Origin: Polyodon spathula
Taxonomy: Eukaryota > Chordata > Actinopteri > Acipenseriformes > Polyodontidae
Assembly (NCBI RefSeq): GCF_017654505.1
Contig: NC_054548.1
Coordinates: forward strand, 31,943,774 to 32,007,773
DNA: 64,000 nt
Direction of reading: 5' to 3'
A model generated the notes under the pieces. The model had not been told where the DNA came from, did no database searches, and saw only the letters and a program-made list of their open reading frames with translations. Below are positions 11,084 through 22,016 of this stretch, piece by piece (positions within the stretch are counted from its first letter, which is position 1; each line of letters begins with the position of its first letter). The position numbers and the translations under genes are program-made.

Positions 11084-11882
11084 GTGGTGTCAGTTTGTTG
11101 TTTTGGATTTCCCAGACAAGAACAATCAATCATGGTAGTCCGAGATGTGGCTGTGGCAACTGCTGGCCGGAGAGCACTCGGATCTAACAGACTTTATGAT
11201 CTACCGCGGAATAGTACACAAGTCAGAATTAACGATTACAATCCAGTTATTTTACTAGCTTGGGAAGGCAATATGGACATTCATTTATTGGTGAACACTC
11301 TACAACCCTCAACTGCTACAACACAAAATACCAATCAAAATCTGACAAGTTTTGCCTTTGGCATCATGAATGACATTAATTCAAACAAATCTCTGGCAAG
11401 CAGATTGTGGAATGTTGCACTCCGCAGCCTGTCCAACAGAGAATCCAGTGCTCTTGAGGCAGCAGACAGTCTTCTAGGCATTGCTCTGTATGGCATGGAT
11501 CCACACACTACTATCAAGTCTGTTGATGTAGCTATGATTCATAGCCGTCGAGTGAAATCCAAAGGAAGAAACTGATAAGTTAGTGGAACAAAACCCAGAC
11601 TCAACTGACCTCTACTTTTCTTCCTGGATTGACTGTTACTGTCCAAAACTTCCAGAGGCTCTAAGGGAGATGAACCTCTATGACTTCATTGCGTGGCATG
11701 ATGTGGTGACGGAAAAGCCCTGCAATGAAGAAAAGAAGAACAAAGTCCTATTTAATCAATCATTACCCCAACAGTGTCCACGACCATATGGGTGGACTTA
11801 CAATATGAATGGGATGACTATTCACAGACTACTAATGCTCCCACTGGAGCATGGAAAAACACCAATGTATCATAGTCTCTGA
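11084..11882 (+). pseudogene. Helitron Rep C-terminal part and helicase start
   Basis: Includes LYDLPRNSTQVRINDYNPV, AWEGNMDIHLLVNTL, SLASRLWNVALRSLSNRESS and ADSLLGIALYG, all typical of the Helitron Rep-to-helicase stretch. The helicase part resumes at NGMTIHRLLMLPLEHGKTP. The expected Walker A loop (GGAGTGKS type) should lie between PYGWTYNM and this point and is absent, so an internal deletion is likely around 11800. Two frames, with a stop at 11575. Confidence 0.8.
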
Positions 11883-11934
11883 TGAGGTGCTCCAATGCCT
11901 TTGTAAAGACATGAGAGATGTGACGCTCCTAATA

Positions 11935-12010
11935 TTGATTATATATTGATAATATATTGATATAATATAATTGATAATATATTGACATAATATAATATTG
12001 ATAATATTGA
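11935..12010. repeat. AT-rich TTGATAATATA array inside the helicase
   Basis: Imperfect tandem copies built from ATTGATAATATATTGA and ATATAATAT words. The flanking protein frames are those just before and after the Walker B region, so the array has expanded within former coding sequence. This kind of simple repeat is expected only after the gene lost selection. Confidence 0.7.
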
Positions 12011-13070
12011 ATATTTCCAATGTCACCTTGTTGTACATCCATCTACGCCTTTGTGACATTTTCCAGACTGCCAACAAAGACGATGGCTGGTTTGGAAAAA
12101 TCAACATCTTACTTTTGAGGGATTTGCTGCAGCTTCCACCTGTGCATGAGGAACCACCTTTTGTTTTACTTATTCAAGAGGAACTGCACTGGCTCTCTGG
12201 CATCTGTGGACCTCTGGAAATTGTTCACATATGATCAACTCACAATTAGTATGTGCCACAAGGAGGACAGGCTTTATGCCAACCTGCTTCATCGTGCCAG
12301 ATTGGGAGCCACCATCAAAACTTATCAAATTTTGTTGACTAACGACTGATACCAATGAAGGGAGGAGATATTTACAACTTTAACTTGTCTTATGTCTACA
12401 GTAGATGACTGTAACCAGATACAGACCACTATGCTTGACGGTAAGCCTGGGGAGGACATTCATCTATTGGCAATGGACACTGTAGACTGCCTTCCTTCCC
12501 TCAAGAAAAATATGCTGAAAAAAAATAGCTTACAAGGCTGACTGCAGTCATACAGCTGGACTGGAAACTAGCATACGAGTGAAAATAGGGTGCAAGCTGA
12601 TGCTTTGGAGGAATATCGACATTGCCACTGGTCTCATCAATGGGGCAATAGGGAAACTGCAAGCTGTTTCCTATTATCTGGAAAAGCCCAGGATGGTGAA
12701 AACTAGAACCATCCATTTTAACAATGGACACATACATACCTTTGAATGCTTCAGGTCAAAGTTTGAAGTCATGGACAGGGCCTACATTGTTCGAGAGCAG
12801 TTTCCAGTCATCCGTGCTCATGCAATCACCATTCACAAATGTCAAGGCATGACACTCAAAACAGTGATGATGGACCTTGGTAACTCCATTTTCTCCTGAG
12901 GCCAAAGTTTTTTTATGACAATTTCCAGAGTTACTTCCTTAAGTGGCGTACGCCTTATCAACTTTGACCGCACTTGCATTAAGGCACTTCCAACTACAAT
13001 GGCAGACTACAGCAGGCTCATAGGTCTTTACTGCCCTCAGTTAAGAAGCTTGCAGCAGATCAACACGTAC
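11990..13070 (+). pseudogene. Helitron PIF1-like helicase, C-terminal part
   Basis: Segments DDGWFGKINILLLRDLLQLP, SVDLWKLFTYDQLTISM, LWRNIDIATGLINGAIGKL, HAITIHKCQGMTLKTV and SRVTSLSGVRLINFDRT match PIF1/RecD-type helicase motifs in order. AITIHKCQGMTL is motif V-like and SRVT is motif VI-like. The Walker B site expected just before 12020 has been replaced by an AT-rich array (11935-12010). Several stops and shifts, for example near 12235, 12540 and 12899. Confidence 0.85.
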
Positions 13071-13079
13071 AAGGGATCC

Positions 13080-13961
13080 GTGGTGAAAGATCGTTTTGTA
13101 TTTTGTACATCAAGCCATCGCCCATGTTCTGAGGGAACACTTGCAGTCACACATTCAATCAGAGGCTTGAGAAACACTAATCTCACCTCCTGCTATTCAA
13201 ACGCCACTTTACAATGTCTTCTGCGCTGCCAACCTTTGAAGGAGTCGATAAAACAGAGTGAACAATAAACCCTCAGGATGTTTGTTACCAACTATGATCA
13301 GCTGCCATGCACTACATCTCTGAGTACTGTGGATATTTGTCACTTCTTAGGAGAACCCCTCAGTAAAGTTGAGCAGCAAGATGTTGTTGAGTTTCTCACC
13401 AAATTATGTCAAATTTGCCTACAAATATCTGATATGCTTTCAGTCACCTTAAGGCACGACATACTATGTGCAGTATGTGAGTACCACACATCAAATCAAC
13501 AGGTGGGGCATGTTTACTCTGCCTATACCTGATGGTACACATTCCATGTGTTTGGAACAACTCATTCATATGGAGCACAAGTGGACACTCATTGATGGTG
13601 GAAGATGTAATGTAACAATTCACAGTAATGAAATGTCAATTCCTTCAGTCAGCAGGAAGAATGCTTGCAATCCAGCTTATGCTTTGGAAGGAAGCAGACA
13701 GGAATATTACAAAGCATATTATTATGCGTAGTATTATCTATTATGTGAGAAAAGAAGAGATATCTGAAACACATTGGAAATGTGAAAAAACGCCATGTTA
13801 TCAAAAGTGCTCAGCCATTAAAAACACAAGCAAAGTTTCAAGAAACCACTGGGGCAACCTTGCCTGGCACAAAGCAAATAGGCACAACTGTCAAAGCGGT
13901 GGGGGCCAAGGTTGCCCCAATTGTTTCTACTAACTTGACTTGTGTTTTTCATGCACAATAA
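13080..13961 (+). pseudogene. USP-type (peptidase C19) protease-like domain of the Helitron
   Basis: Directly after the helicase come IRGLRNTNLTSCYSNATLQC and LLRCQP, matching the cysteine box of ubiquitin-specific proteases (GLxNxxxxCYxNxxxQxL) with the Cys at about 13191. Then VEQQDVVEFLTKLC matches the QQDAxEFL box, and C-x2-C (CAVCEYHT) could be half of the USP zinc site. SLEQL-like and RNITK-like pieces follow at 13540-13735. An open tail with a stop at 13959-13961 ends the homology. I do not see the catalytic His box (GHY), so it may be lost or unrecognisable. It carries stops at about 13266 and frameshifts at about 13530. Confidence 0.65.
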
Positions 13962-14533
13962 ACGCGGATTACTCTTATGCAGCTTATTCTTATTGTCGCT
14001 TTACAGTGCTGGCAGGATGCTGCCTGCTTGTTTCTCTCCCGGTCGACCTGTATAATTATTAAAAGCGAACTCCACGACCGCAGGTACTTTTAGCATACTC
14101 TCCATGTTGTTGTTTTGTTTTTTCCCCGTGTCTGTGACAACTCAAAAATCACTATTTTCCTCAGGATTTTCAGTGATTAGTGACCAGAAATCTGTCTTTG
14201 CTTCCCACCTACACATTTTGATTCTGGGGCTCCTTGCTGCTTGTGACGTTATGATCACAGAACGGTACTATAGGCTAGAAAGGTGTTTTCTATTTCCTTA
14301 GCAGTGGTCTTAACAACCATGGCAGGAACCTGTTTATGTGCAAAATGACAAGATGACTACGTGTGTTAGAGAGGGGCTGCATGTACTGAAAATGAAATAA
14401 GTTTATTGATTTTATCATAGACAATGGCTCCAGTCAGATGGAGACTTTTTTGTGTGACTTGAATCGTCTTTTGAGTCACGAAAAATTGCAACTTGATTCA
14501 GAGTTGAGTCATTGGCTCATAATTACAACTCTG
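13962..14533. other. right arm of the hAT-like element
   Basis: No coding homology. The last 100 bases carry GAGTCA words matching the left arm and end in the terminal repeat at 14533. The exact Helitron/hAT junction is not visible. Confidence 0.5.
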
Positions 14534-14557
14534 GTATGTATATTTTCCACCTTTCAG

Positions 14558-14705
14558 GTACCGGAACTTCCGCACATTCACCTCCCCAAGGCCCACCCAG
14601 TTCTCCTGTCTGGCTATTGACGCGAGTGGTGAGATAGTGAGCGCTGGCTCCCAGGGCTCATTCGAAGTTTACATCTGGTCCATGCAGACTGGTCGACTGC
14701 TGGAA
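14558..14705 (+). CDS. pwp2: pwp2 exon c (WD40 repeat)
   Basis: Encodes YRNFRTFTSPRPTQFSCL and, near its end, SFEVYIWSMQTGRLLE, a characteristic PWP2 segment. The acceptor TTTCAG ends at 14557 and the first base completes the Arg codon split over the GC-AG intron. The donor GTAAGT starts at 14706 in phase 0. The intron before it (7711-14557) is almost completely occupied by transposon sequence, leaving only about 76 bases on the left and 24 on the right outside the hAT-like element. Confidence 0.93.
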
Positions 14706-14941
14706 GTAAGTGTAATAATTCAATTTAGTCTTCATGAAAAGATAAAAGCAGTTATTTGACTATAGTAGAACATGATACATGACCAATACTAGACAGGCTT
14801 TCCATAGTGGTTCAGTACTGAACTTGTGGTCTGAAGGAATATTATGTGGACACTTGAGTTGTAGGTGGTTGTCAAGGCAATTGGCCAATATAGGTACTTT
14901 GCAGTTGTAATTTAAAAAATATTTAAGACTGTCATTTGCAG

Positions 14942-15092
14942 GTTCTAGCTGGGCATGAAGGACCAATCAGCAACTTGAGTTTCAACCCTGTGCAAGCAAT
15001 CCTGGCCAGTGCCTCCTGGGACAAGACTGTAAAGATTTGGGATATGTATGATAGCTGGAAAACTAAAGAAACACTCATGTTAACCTCTGACG
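14942..15092 (+). CDS. pwp2: pwp2 exon d (canonical WD40 repeat)
   Basis: Contains the textbook GH...WD repeat: GHEGPISNLSF, then ASASWDKTVKIWDM, followed by DSWKTKETL. The acceptor TTTGCAG ends at 14941. The exon ends with one base of a split Ala codon before GTAAGT at 15093. The intron between exons c and d is only 236 bases, with no repeat that I recognise. Confidence 0.95.
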
Positions 15093-15700
15093 GTAAGTGT
15101 CTGCAAACCTATTCTTTCTGACTAAATTTGGTTAGCTGCGATGCAACAACGCAAAAATGAAGGCACATGATCTGGAGTTCTGCTCCTAGTCAACTGATTG
15201 TTCACGCTTGTCTCAGACGGGATTTATTGACATCCGGGTAGACGAGGACAACTGACAGCTGAGTCAGACAAGCTGCTGTAGGAATGTGCAGCTTTGTTGT
15301 TTTTGGTGTGATGAGGGCAATGAGTAATCGTCCCAATAAACTCTGGATTTGAGTACGTGCGAATTGTTTGCGTCTCCTTCCTTCATTTTCCACTATATGC
15401 TACAGTATTCATTTGGAATTTGTAAATTATTTCGGGACCAAAATTCCAGTATTTCTTATAAGATGAAACACAAGTAACGCGGCATCCAATTATGGACCCT
15501 GACAACCGCGTTATACATATATAAATAAAGATGTCTCTACAAGGTCTACTATCAAGCTACAAGCCATTGCCAGCAACGATAAAAGCATTTGGATCCTTAT
15601 TGAGACGTTTCAGTATACAAATTGTCTTTATATTGGTTTGCACCTCTAATAGCAAGCATTGTGGTGCACTTTGTGTTTTTTTGGTTTGTTTTAATGTGTG
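15093..15700. other. intron start with an LTR-like stretch
   Basis: No gene. Bases 15290-15400 have an AATAAA (15337-15342) followed by a T/C-rich segment ending in TTTTCCA, reminiscent of an LTR R-U5 region, but no ends or duplication could be fixed. The rest is not recognised. Confidence 0.3.
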
Positions 15701-15706
15701 TGTGTC

Positions 15707-15709
<3 letters not shown>

Positions 15710-15784
<75 letters not shown>

Positions 15785-15802
15785 ATACAAACACACACAC
15801 AC
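15710..15802. repeat. (AT)n and (CA)n microsatellite
   Basis: About 33 AT dinucleotides (15710-15775), followed by ACATAC words and a short CA run. Apparent open frames of alternating Tyr and Ile here are simple-repeat artefacts. Confidence 0.97.
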
Positions 15803-15997
15803 AGAAGTATTCACATTCTGGTATAAGTGTGTGTTGTTGCACCAAAGTCTTTCATCAGTAGTGGGATATACGTTTCAAAATTGTAAAACATTTTGTTGGC
15901 ACCTGGACTCCACGAGGTGCAAAGTGACAGTTGACACAACAATTTTGAGATGTTGATTGATGACTATGTAACTATTCAACTTTTTTACATAGAACAA

Positions 15998-16072
15998 TAA
16001 ACTACTAACAACCAAACAAGCAAGATGGGCCAAATGGCCTCCTCTCGTTTGTAAACTTTCTTATGTTCTTAT
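15998..16072 (+). mobile_element. CR1 LINE 3' tail fragment
   Basis: About 75 bases only: AAACTACTAACAACC, AAGATGGGCCAAATGGCCTC and AACTTTCTTATGTTCTTA, the terminal part of the CR1 family. Confidence 0.85.
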
Positions 16073-16447
16073 GAATATAAATAAGTAAGATTTACCGAGA
16101 AAAACAGATTAATCTCAGTTGCATAAGTATTCAACCCCTTTGCTATGGCAGCCCTAGATCAGCTCAGGTGCAAATTATTTGTTTGAAAGGTCACAAAGTT
16201 AGTGAAATGGTTACAGCCTGTGAGTACTCAAAGTGGTTTAACTTGTAGATAATTTCCTTCAGGTATATAAAGATTTATATTCTGTGAGCTTAAAACGAAA
16301 CACAGTGCCAGTATAGTGCTCCTAACTAATCCCTTTTAAAATAAGGCTGCAGTAAAACATGTTTTAAATGAAATTTTCAAGCTGCAACTCACATAGTGGT
16401 CCAACAAAACAACCATGCAGACAAATGAGCTTTCATAACAAGTCAGG

Positions 16448-18021
16448 AATAAGAACATAAAGTTTACAAACGAGAGGAGGCCATTCGGCCCATCTTGCTT
16501 GTTTGGTTGTTAGTAGCTTATTGATCCCAGAATCTCATCAAGCAGCTTCTTGAAGGATCCCAGGGTGTCAACTTCAACAACATTACTGGGGAGTTGATTC
16601 CAGACCCTCACGATTCTCTGTGTAAAAAAAGTGCCTCCTATTTTCTGTTCAGAATGCCCCTTTGTCTAATCTCCATTTGTGACCCCTGGTCCTTGTTTCT
16701 TTTTTCAGGTCGAAAAAGTCTCTTGGGTCGACATTGTCAATACCTTTTAGTATTTTGAATGCTTGAATTAGGTCGCCGCGTAGTCTTCTTTGTTCAAGAC
16801 TGAACAGATTCAATTCTTTTAGCCTGTCTGCATATGACATGCCTTTTAAACCTGAAATAATTCTGGTCGCTCTTCTTTGCACTCTTTCTAGAGCAGCAAT
16901 ATCTTTTTTTATAGCGAGGTGACCAGAACTGCACACAATATTCAAGATGAGGTCTTACTAGTGCATTGTACAGTTTTAACATTACTTCCCTTGATTTAAA
17001 TTCAACACTTTTCACAATGTGTATCCGAGCATCTTGTTGTCCTTTTTTTATAGCTTCCCCATATTGTCTAGATGAAGACATTTCTGAGTCAACAAAAACT
17101 CCTAGGTCTTTTTCATAGATACCTTCTCCAATTTCAGTATCTCCCATATGATATTTATAATGCACATTTTTTATTTCCTGCATGCAGTACCTTATACTTT
17201 TCTCTATTAAATGTCATTTGCCATGTGTCTGCCCAGTTCTGAATCTTGTCTAGATCATTTTGAATGACCTTTGCTGCTGCAACAGTGTTTGCCTCTCCTC
17301 CTATTTTTGTGTCGTCTGCGAATGTAACAAGTTTGCTTACTATACCAGAATCTAAATCATTAATGTAGATTAGGAATAGCAGAGGACCTAATACTGATCC
17401 TTGTGGTACTCCACTGGTTACCACACTCCATTCTGAGGTTTTTCCTCTAATCAGTACTTTCTGTTTTCTACATGTTAACCACTCCCTAATCCATGTACAT
17501 GTGTTTCCTTGAATCCCTACTGCGTTCAGTTTGAGAATTAATCTTTTGTGTGGGACTTTGTCAAAAGCTTTCTGGAAATCTAAATAAACTATAGCATATG
17601 GTTTGCAATTACCCATTACCGAAGTTGCATCCTCAAAGAAATCAAGCAAGTTAGTTAGACACGATCTCCCTTTCCTAAAACCATGTTGACTGCCTCCTAG
17701 CACCCTGTTACCATACAGGTACTTTTCCATTTTGGAATTTATTATAGTTTCCATAAGTTTGCATATAATAGAAGTCAGGCTTACTGGTCTGTAGTTACCT
17801 GGTTCAGTTTTGTTTCCCTTTTTGTAGATCGGTATTATGTTTGCAATTTTCCAGTCTGTCGGTACCACCCCTGTGTCAAGAGACTGTTGCATGATCTTGG
17901 TTAGCGGTTTGTAAATAACTTCTTTCATTTCTTTGAGTACTATTGGGAGGATCTCATCCGGCCCAGGGGATTTGTTTATTTTAAGAGCTCCTAGTGCCTT
18001 TAACACTTCTGCCTCGGTTAT
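16448..18021 (-). mobile_element. CR1 LINE, 3' 1.57 kb, inside the Tc1
   Basis: 5'-truncated at ITEAEVLKALGALKINKSPG (the linker before the RT) and running to the CR1 tail at 16448. The RT is open from 18105 (vector-like flank) to 17155, with YLDFQKAFDKVPH, SGVPQGSVLGPLLFL and FADD. It then breaks by three small indels, at about 17168, 17025 and 16915. It shares a 2-base insertion (GATACACATTG in place of GATACATTG) and other variants with the copy at 22246-22995, so both belong to one subfamily. Confidence 0.9.
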
Positions 18022-18900
18022 GACAAAGTGGCACAGAGCAGGAGAAGGGTACAAGAAAATTTCAAAGGCGCTGATTATCCCTCTCAGCACACTGAAGTCT
18101 GTCATTTAAGAAGTGGAAGATGCATCACACCACCCACAAACTACATAGATCAGGTCGCCCTCCCAAACTGAGCAGCTGGGAAAGCAGGAAACTGGTTTGG
18201 GACATCGCTCTGAAACCAAAAGTTACCTTTAGAGATCTGCAAACATCAGTGTCTGAGATGGGAGTCAGTATTCACACATCCTTGCACAAAGCTGGCATGT
18301 AGGGAAGGGTGGCAATAAAGAAGCCGTTACTCAAAAAGCCTCATCTTAAAGCACTTACGGAGTTTGCAAAAAAGCATGTAGATGTGGAAAAAGGTTTTGA
18401 CAAAAAATTTACTTTTCGGTGTAAATTCCAAGCGTTATGTCTGGCACAAGCCCAACACTGCACATCACCACCCAGTCAACACCATCACAACTGTCAAGCA
18501 TGGTGGTGGCAGCATCATGTTATGGGGATGCTTCTCTTCAGCAGGGACTGGGAAGCTTGGCAGGATAGAGGGGAGAATGGATGGTGCAAAGTACAGATGA
18601 ATCCTTGAGGAAAACCTGTTTGAGTCAGCCAAGACTCTGAAACTGGGGAGGAAATTAACATTTCAGCAGAACAATGACCCAAAGTACAAAGCCACACTGG
18701 AGTGGTTGAACAAGAGGAGAATTTATGTTCTTGAGTGGCCCAGTCAGAGTCCTGACTTGAATCCAATTGAAATTTATGGCGAGACTTGAAGATTGCAGTC
18801 CATCGACGATCCCCAACAAATTTATCAGAACTGCAGCAATTTTTCCATGAAGAATGGACAAAAATTTCATCTACTGTGCAAAGCTAGTAGAGACCTATCC
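18022..18900 (+). pseudogene. Tc1-like transposase, most of the protein
   Basis: Pieces in three frames: SGRPPKLSSWESRKL (second helix-turn-helix and linker), [56 protein letters not shown] and [16 protein letters not shown]. The DDE catalytic Asp of the DND motif has become Asn-Asn-Asp, and the final Glu box is followed by a stop. Pseudogene. Confidence 0.85.
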
Positions 18901-20530
18901 AAAAAGACTGTCCTTTTATTTATATATATAATATAGGTATTTTATATATAATAATATATATATATAGATATATATATATATATTATATATATATATATAT
19001 TTAATAATACATACACACATATATACTTATATATGTGTGTGTAATTTTATTTTCCCTTCTCATCTGTACCGCAGGGGTTTTAATTGAACGTTGTCTGTGT
19101 TTTTGTGGTCCAGTAATATTAGTAGGTTTGGAATATATTTTACATAAACCAGTCAAAACTCAGGGTGCCCAGATATAGCAACCATTGCCTGGGACGTTGA
19201 TAAAAACTTGTGACCTCACAAAAACACAGAGCAAACTAATGGGGCAAACTAGGGAGACAGACAAGCAAGTCGGTTTTCATTTTTCTTATCCTCAGCCAGT
19301 TAGCTTAGGAGATTCTTACCGGAGCCCTTTATTATTTTTTTTAGCAGCAGAAAGTTAAAATTTAGCCCCCGATAATTATTTAGTTGTGACCAGGAAAAGA
19401 AATCGACCATTTTGCGGACATAATTTATTTGTCTTCAGCTTGGTACAGTATTCTTGTAAGGCACCTTTTAAAAAGGACTGCATCTTTGTTTAACCTGGAA
19501 CACCAACAAGGGATTCATCATCTACTGAAGAGCATTTCGTTGGCGCTGGATTGTTTTTTTTTCTTCTGGGAGTGAGTGAACAGGTTGTTCTTGTGTTGTT
19601 TTTTTTTATCTTCATCACTTTTTGTACAGTTAACATTTTGTAATTAAGTCCCTGGTCAACTGTAATCATTTGCCAAGATATAAAAGGTAATCTATTTTGG
19701 GAACTGCATTGATAGTTGGGGACGGGGTTTATTTTTGTTTTACTATTTTATTTGCCCTTGTGAACGGAGATCTCCAGTACTATTTTTACTGTGTGTGTCC
19801 GACAGCGGAAAATAAGAGAAGTTTTATTTTGAAAACTCCAAACTGTTGTGTGTTTGCTTTGTTATTAATGTAGACTGTTACCAGCAATTTTATAGTATAC
19901 TCTTTATTTTGTATATTAGTATTAGGCGTATTGGAACACTGGCATTATTAATATTTTGTATAAATACCTTACTAGAGGGTGTTATCTATCACTACATTAC
20001 CCTATTTTTCCCCTGTATTTTATAGTACTGCTAATTCTGGGTAACATGCAATATTACAATTGATTTGCATTGCATTATATGGTCATATTACTGAATTTGG
20101 GGCTTGTATTTATTTTTTCCTGGGTAATTGCTACAGGGCACCTTCGGGAAGTGTGTTGGCATCATCTGGGTGGAGCGTCAAAAGAACCAATTTATTTAAT
20201 TTAAACAACACTAATAGGTTACGCGAAGGAGCTTTCAGCCAATTTACCATTCTACCGCTGAGAACCAGGACCATCTTGTTTAACTAACTTTACCAACCTA
20301 TTTAACATTCAGTGTTAATTCCCATTCCATGTCATCTGGCCCACAGCAAACAAATTAATTATATGCCTAGTTTGTCTGTACCCTGCAGGTAGAGTGACCA
20401 GGGTGGGGTTACCGCGTAATCATCTTCTTTGTTCATGATTTCCATTACATGAGAGTAGGTGTTAAACTTCATGCTGATCTGAACTTGGCTCTCGCCAAGG
20501 TTAGAACCAACGAAGACATAGCTTTACAGT
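18901..20530. other. intron: AT repeats, then unassigned sequence
   Basis: 18925-19025 is TATA-rich simple repeat. From 19040 to 20530 I recognise no gene. Part of it (19400-19900) is T-rich with occasional AATAA words and might derive from an LTR, but this is only an impression. Confidence 0.45.
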
Positions 20531-22015
20531 AAACTAATGTGATCCATCTGCATCTCCATCCATTTGCATTGCTTTCCATCTGATGAGATTGTTGATGAGA
20601 CTCCTGTCTGGTGTTGACTGCTGAAGTGTAATGCTGGCTCCAGGGATCAGCTCATTTTGCCTCCCCAGCGCATCAGCACACACAACGGATGCGATGCTGG
20701 CTCCGGGGATCAACCCAGTGCGGTCTCCCCAGCGCATCAGCATGACACCAGTCTGGATTGAGCTTAGGATACATCTCCTGGGGTCTTCAAGTGGGCACCT
20801 TCCATCCTCGGTGTTTCGTCGTCTAGCCCACTACACCTCGAGGGCTCAACAGTGATTCTGGCGTCCCAGCATCGCCCCCCTCCATCCCCCACCAGCGTTG
20901 TAACCTGTACACCAGCGTTGCTTTCTTTCTATTGTGCTTGAGATCCACAGCCAGTTGCTGCTCCTTTCTGCTGCTTCAGATAAGTTCTTCACTGTGTGAC
21001 ACAACTCTTGGCCACTGAGCCTGACATATCTGAGAAACCGTGTTATAGAGTGTGCCACAAATCCTCGACAACCCACCTCCACTGGGTGAATTCGGACTCT
21101 CCATCCTCGGTGTTCCGCTTCAGCAGCTAGTTGAGCATACCGAAGTTTCTTCCTCTCATACACCTCATCCACAGCATCCTCCCATGGCACTGTTAACTCT
21201 ACCAGATGGCGTGCTGATCCAGACCAAGACCAAGACAGACCAAGACAATGTCTGGTCGAAGGTTAGTGGTGGCAATCTCAGGTGGAAAAATTAGCCGTTG
21301 ACCAACATCTTCCAGTCTCTAGCAGCTCGCTTTTATCCAGGGCGAGGTTTGATTTTAACACCTTTTATTGGTGGTTGCTTTCCTGGACGGAGCAATATTG
21401 TCTTGTGTGTAATGCTTTGATGGAACTGGTGGCAACTTACTGGTCAGGTTACGCTTGTCTTCCAATGCTAAGGCCAAACATTGCAGCACCTGGTCATGGT
21501 GCCAAGTAAACCGTCCTTGGCTAAGACCCACCTTACATCCTGTCAAAATTTGCCTTAATGTTGCAGGTGATGTACACAAAGGACATGAAGGATCCTCACC
21601 CACTCAGAGGTTTAGGTTCTGTGGTGATGGGATAACATCATATGTTGATCTGATGAGGAAACTGATCCTGCTCTGTTTCATTGTCCATAGCTCTTGCCAG
21701 CCGATTTTGCATTGTTCCACACTCTCCTATCTCATCCATTGTCCCTGCTTGGCCTGGGAAATGGCCTTTACACACCTAATCCTCTCCTCCTGCTTTTGCA
21801 CCTCATTGACTGCCAGCTTCCTCCGTTGAGCTGGGGTTAACTTGTGCCATGTAGGAGGAGCTGAACTGAGACCAAGACCTCATTTTCCATGCTGAACTTG
21901 CCCCATAATATCTCCGATTCAAAGGGCAGCCTTAACTTCTTCCACAGCTTTCTTTGTCGCCCATTTTCTTCCAGTTTTCAACACAGGTGCTGCCTCCCTT
22001 ATGCATTTGTCATGT
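20531..22015 (-). pseudogene. LINE with restriction-like endonuclease (R2/NeSL/Hero type), 3' end
   Basis: On the minus strand, from 22015 leftward: LTPAQRRKLAVNEVQ, a C-x2-C...H...C zinc-knuckle-like segment (CPLCTSPATLRQILTGCKVG at about 21520-21580), FPPEIATTNLRPDIVL (21230-21280), then a frameshift, ELTVPWEDAVDEVYERKKL and HPVEVGCRGFVAHS (about 21080-21200). RPD...ELTVPWE...YERK is the PD-D/E-K pattern of the restriction-like endonuclease found in RLE-class LINEs. The RT itself is missing because the element is 5'-truncated. 20531-20845 is the 3' noncoding part. Several stops. Confidence 0.75.
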
Positions 22016-22016
22016 G

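Larger units (their letters stand above)
8665..13961 (+). mobile_element. Helitron (Helentron-like) rolling-circle transposon, decayed
   Basis: Collinear + strand protein segments follow the order of an animal Helitron polyprotein: basic N-terminal repeats, a cysteine-containing N-terminal domain, a Helitron-like Rep domain, a PIF1-type helicase, and then a USP-like domain. Many frameshifts and stops break the frame. The TC start, the 3' hairpin and the CTRR end were not located, so the boundaries given are those of coding homology. Rolling-circle elements replicate through a HUH-type Rep nuclease and a 5'-3' helicase. This copy cannot encode either intact. Confidence 0.85.
7787..14533. mobile_element. 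hAT-like element with 8-bp TSD, enclosing a Helitron
   Basis: The left end is TAGAGTTGTAAC (7787) and the right end reads CAGAGTTGTAAT on the other strand (ending at 14533). The eight bases outside each end are identical, GTATGTAT (7779-7786 and 14534-14541), the target duplication length of hAT transposons. Subterminal GAGTC/GACTC words occur in both arms. The arms (about 7787-8640 and 13965-14533) have no recognisable hAT transposase, so this is probably a non-autonomous copy. Its 6.7-kb length is explained by the Helitron nested between the arms. It fills nearly all of this pwp2 intron. Confidence 0.8.
16083..18900 (+). mobile_element. Tc1-like transposon split by a CR1
   Basis: The left part (16083-16447) has Tc1-type 5' noncoding sequence and a start MQTNELS at 16415, followed by a stop and QVRN. 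The right part (18022-18900) continues with GADYPSQHTEV-type sequence in the next frame. The two halves join in the Tc1 reading order, so the CR1 at 16448-18021 was inserted after the transposon. Termini are worn and not precisely located; the right end is followed by AT-rich repeats. Confidence 0.8.

Noticed and set aside
15531..15956. Open frames of up to 141 codons on both strands
   Set aside because: They consist mainly of Tyr-Ile runs encoded by the AT microsatellite, with no homologous flank.
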